64,000 nt of DNA from Oscillospiraceae bacterium (GTDB lineage: Bacteria; Bacillota; Clostridia; Oscillospirales; Acutalibacteraceae): contig SVPY01000001.1 of the NCBI GenBank assembly GCA_015065615.1, positions 62,001 through 126,000 of the forward strand. The letters are read 5' to 3'. Within the stretch, counting starts at the first letter, position 1. Each line of letters opens with the position of its first letter. Both the position numbers and the translations under genes were made by a program. Below are positions 62,185 to 64,000 of this stretch, piece by piece. Below the pieces are notes generated by a model. The model searched no databases. It had not been told where the DNA came from and saw nothing but the letters and a program-made list of their open reading frames with translations.

Positions 62185-62200
62185 GATTACTTATTGGGGA

Positions 62201-62452
62201 TTAGGAGTTGAAGAGAACAGGACCACCATCCGGAACATGATAGCAATAACCATCATCATCTTTACCATCGTCATCCCATACTTGACATCCTGTTACACCT
62301 TGAACAAATAATGCCATATTAGGAGCAGAACCAGGTATACCGCATGATCCTTTAGATTGAGCATCAATAATCTTATTGCAATCACCTGCAACATTGGTAC
62401 TGAGGGTAAAACTTTCGAATGCTATTTCGGGTTTTGAATATAACTTTTTCAT
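62201..62452 (-). CDS. Candidate RiPP precursor peptide, 83 residues
   Basis: A short peptide with a leader-like N-terminus (KKLYSKPEIAFESFTLSTN) followed by VAGDC and a Gly/Ser/Asp-rich C-terminal part with four cysteines, C25, C37, C56 and C70. It contains GSCGIPGSAPN, TGCQVWDDDGKDDDG and YCYHVPDGGP and ends in LFNS. The KPEI...LSTN-AGDC start is one I associate with short unannotated peptides of gut Clostridia. AGGAGGA precedes the ATG, the terminator follows, and the PqqD/radical SAM/HprK-like operon lies just downstream. No signal peptide is present. Confidence 0.78.
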   Translation of the reverse strand: MKKLYSKPEIAFESFTLSTNVAGDCNKIIDAQSKGSCGIPGSAPNMALFVQGVTGCQVWDDDGKDDDGYCYHVPDGGPVLFNS

Positions 62453-62467
62453 TACTTATTCCTCCTC

Positions 62468-64000
62468 TCAGTTAAGAATACTCTTTAAGTATTTTGATAT
62501 TGCTTTGCCGATGGTCTTTGCAACCTTTGTAGCCTGCTTTAATACCTTCTCGGCTTTTTCTGTAGCTTTCTTGATTGCCTCTTCTAATTTTTCCTTTGCA
62601 TCGGATTCTTTATCCTCTGCTTCGTCATCCTCGGCGGGCTCATCTGTTTCAGGCTCGTTTACTTCGGGTTCTGAAGTTTCGGGAGCGGAAGTTGTTGTAT
62701 CATCTTCAGGAGTCGAGGATGTATTGTCATCAGCTTCGGGGGTTGAAGTAGTATCGTCAACCTCGGGCTCAGATGTTGTATCATCGATTTCGGGTGTGCT
62801 TGTTGTATCGTCTTCAACATCTTCAGTTGTGAGTGACATAATGGCTAACTCAGCAGCAGGACGGCTTATTGAGAACATCGCTACTGCAGGTTCATCTGCG
62901 GTCGTTGTAGCAACTTTATATGTTACTTTGATATTTGTTATAGAGATTATAGCGTCACCGGAATTAAGTATTACAACAGTCTTACCATTAAGTGCTGTAA
63001 TATCATAATACATATCTGTGGCTGTATTTATAGTTTTTGCGCTTACTTTATCTGCGGCTATAGTAGCATCATAAACCTTTACAGAACCATTACCGCCTAA
63101 GTTCTTTACACCAATATGAATCTTATCAACTTCATATCCAGACTTAGCGGGAGCGGTCATTGTAAATGCTACAGCATTATCCTTAGTTAAGTACAATTCG
63201 TTGTTAGGTCCATAGCTTGTGTAATCCGCAATTGATGCACCATCCATACCATCAATATAAACTATGCCATTTGCTACTGCATTTGTAACATCAGCATTGT
63301 AGTCTTTTACTTTGAGAATTTTATCTCTAAGTTCAAAGTATGTGGGATATGCTTCATTATCTGCATTGTATGCATTTTCAATGGTTTCGTTTGCCTCACC
63401 GGATACTACTCCAGCAGGATCATAAATACGGATTGCATCAAGATAGAAGTCATAACTACCATCACCTACAAATTTACCATCAACTGTTGAACCTACATTA
63501 TTTAATGCATCATAATAAGAAACTGTTAATACAGCTCTGTACTTACCATAAGATAAATTTTCAACCTGCATTACAGGTATCTGATAAATTGCATTATCGC
63601 TAGTATCTTCACTAGGAGACCATTTTTTAGTACTTACATCATAGTTGTAACCATAATATGTATCAACTACTCTTGATGCTTTCATTTCACCATTTGCATC
63701 AAAAACTTGAACAACTAAAACACCTGTCTGGTTACTTGTAAGTGAAACTATGTCGAAACCTGTACCGTAGAATTCAAAGCTTGCAGTTGCATAAGAGTTA
63801 GCATCAACTGTTACTTTCTTAGCAGAGCCAAGTGAATACTGAGACATCTCAGCGTAAGCACTGTCGTAACCGTATACGTTGTTTGCATCTATTGCAGGTA
63901 AGCTATAGTAGTCGGGGCGGTCTTCTGCCTGAGTTGATGTTGTATCAACTGTACCTATTAATGACCAGTCATCAGCAGTCTTTGTGCCGTCAGAGCTATA
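62468..64000 (-). CDS. Surface or secreted protein with low-complexity and helical cationic C-terminus (5' end cut)
   Basis: The frame is open to the window edge and ends at 62468; more than 510 residues are visible. The N-terminal part is a beta-rich repeat region (SLIGTVDTT, later VKVYDATIAADKVSA and YDITALNGKTVVILNSG), typical of secreted proteins. Then comes an acidic Thr/Ser/Pro/Glu/Asp stretch with repeats of the TSTPE type (about 62600-62830), and last a lysine/alanine-rich amphipathic helix ending KAISKYLKSILN. It is 15 bases upstream of the peptide gene, so the two are likely co-transcribed. Confidence 0.8.
   Translation of the reverse strand, partial: YSSDGTKTADDWSLIGTVDTTSTQAEDRPDYYSLPAIDANNVYGYDSAYAEMSQYSLGSAKKVTVDANSYATASFEFYGTGFDIVSLTSNQTGVLVVQVFDANGEMKASRVVDTYYGYNYDVSTKKWSPSEDTSDNAIYQIPVMQVENLSYGKYRAVLTVSYYDALNNVGSTVDGKFVGDGSYDFYLDAIRIYDPAGVVSGEANETIENAYNADNEAYPTYFELRDKILKVKDYNADVTNAVANGIVYIDGMDGASIADYTSYGPNNELYLTKDNAVAFTMTAPAKSGYEVDKIHIGVKNLGGNGSVKVYDATIAADKVSAKTINTATDMYYDITALNGKTVVILNSGDAIISITNIKVTYKVATTTADEPAVAMFSISRPAAELAIMSLTTEDVEDDTTSTPEIDDTTSEPEVDDTTSTPEADDNTSSTPEDDTTTSAPETSEPEVNEPETDEPAEDDEAEDKESDAKEKLEEAIKKATEKAEKVLKQATKVAKTIGKAISKYLKSILN

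Noticed and set aside
62376-63008. Plus-strand Ser/Val-rich 210-codon reading frame
   Set aside because: It is the antisense of the low-complexity TSTPE region of the surface protein, with no ribosome site.
1-64000. CRISPR array or intact insertion sequence
   Set aside because: No regular direct repeats with spacers and no transposase or integrase reading frame were found.

Overview
The window looks like the chromosome of a low-to-moderate GC anaerobic Firmicute, most likely a gut member of the Clostridia (Oscillospirales / Ruminococcaceae-like). The grounds are the gene content (hprK-murB-rapZ-whiA, darA-holB-ricT, Firmicute-type LexA, MurT/GatD-like pair, a 2[4Fe-4S] ferredoxin, a SpoIIQ-like M23 protein), consensus sigma-A promoters with 17-bp spacers, strong GGAGG-type ribosome sites, and many short peptides and surface proteins of the kind found in gut Clostridia. 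Taxonomy is inference; there is no rRNA gene, and I found no tRNA gene, CRISPR array or intact insertion sequence.

Layout. 1-5588 (minus strand) is a housekeeping operon, trmN6-hprK-murB-rapZ-whiA-(membrane protein)-dnaE; yvcK, usually between rapZ and whiA, is missing. 5674-9952 (plus) holds a MATE exporter and a polar amino acid ABC importer. 9996-16261 mixes a SEC-C protein, a C39-like membrane protein, a MazF ribonuclease without a visible antitoxin, a predicted PASTA pseudokinase, Dtd, and a MurT/GatD-like pair in which the GatD-like half has lost its catalytic residues. 16305-23458 (minus) carries rsmI, a ferredoxin, ricT, holB, darA, a Na+/alanine symporter, an M23 protein, a P-loop kinase and lexA. 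A candidate small RNA lies at 23669-23772. 23821-28248 (minus) has nucleotide-metabolism and membrane genes.

28475-32361 (plus) is a heterodimeric ABC exporter behind a long structured leader built from two copies of a two-hairpin module. 32428-39157 (minus) is thyX, ygiQ, folC, valS. Upstream of valS lies a candidate structured non-coding RNA (39351-39610) with its own promoter and terminator; it shares a 30-nt motif with the start of the thyX transcript. 39673-42702 (plus) is a BlaI/BlaR1-like repressor and sensor protease. 42774-51735 (minus) holds a nucleotidyltransferase-fold protein, a phosphoesterase, two Wzz/BY-kinase fusions with tyrosine-rich tails, a CpsB-type phosphatase, a signal-peptidase-like protein and an ABC exporter; an LCP protein is divergent. 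No glycosyltransferase is present, so polymer synthesis must be encoded elsewhere. 53121-58847 (plus) is an accessory run of GNAT, MBL-fold, NUDIX, APH-like and kinase genes.

The most interesting region is 58896-64000 (minus): a secreted or surface protein with a cationic helical C-terminus, an 83-aa Cys-containing peptide closed by its own terminator, then a tight four-gene set of membrane protein, HPr-kinase-like protein, radical SAM/SPASM protein and PqqD-like protein. This has the logic of a ribosomally made, post-translationally modified peptide (RiPP) system. Its product is not one I can assign to a known class. A nucleotidyltransferase of a family linked to such clusters, a signal-peptidase-like protein and an ABC exporter lie 8-20 kb away and could be partners.
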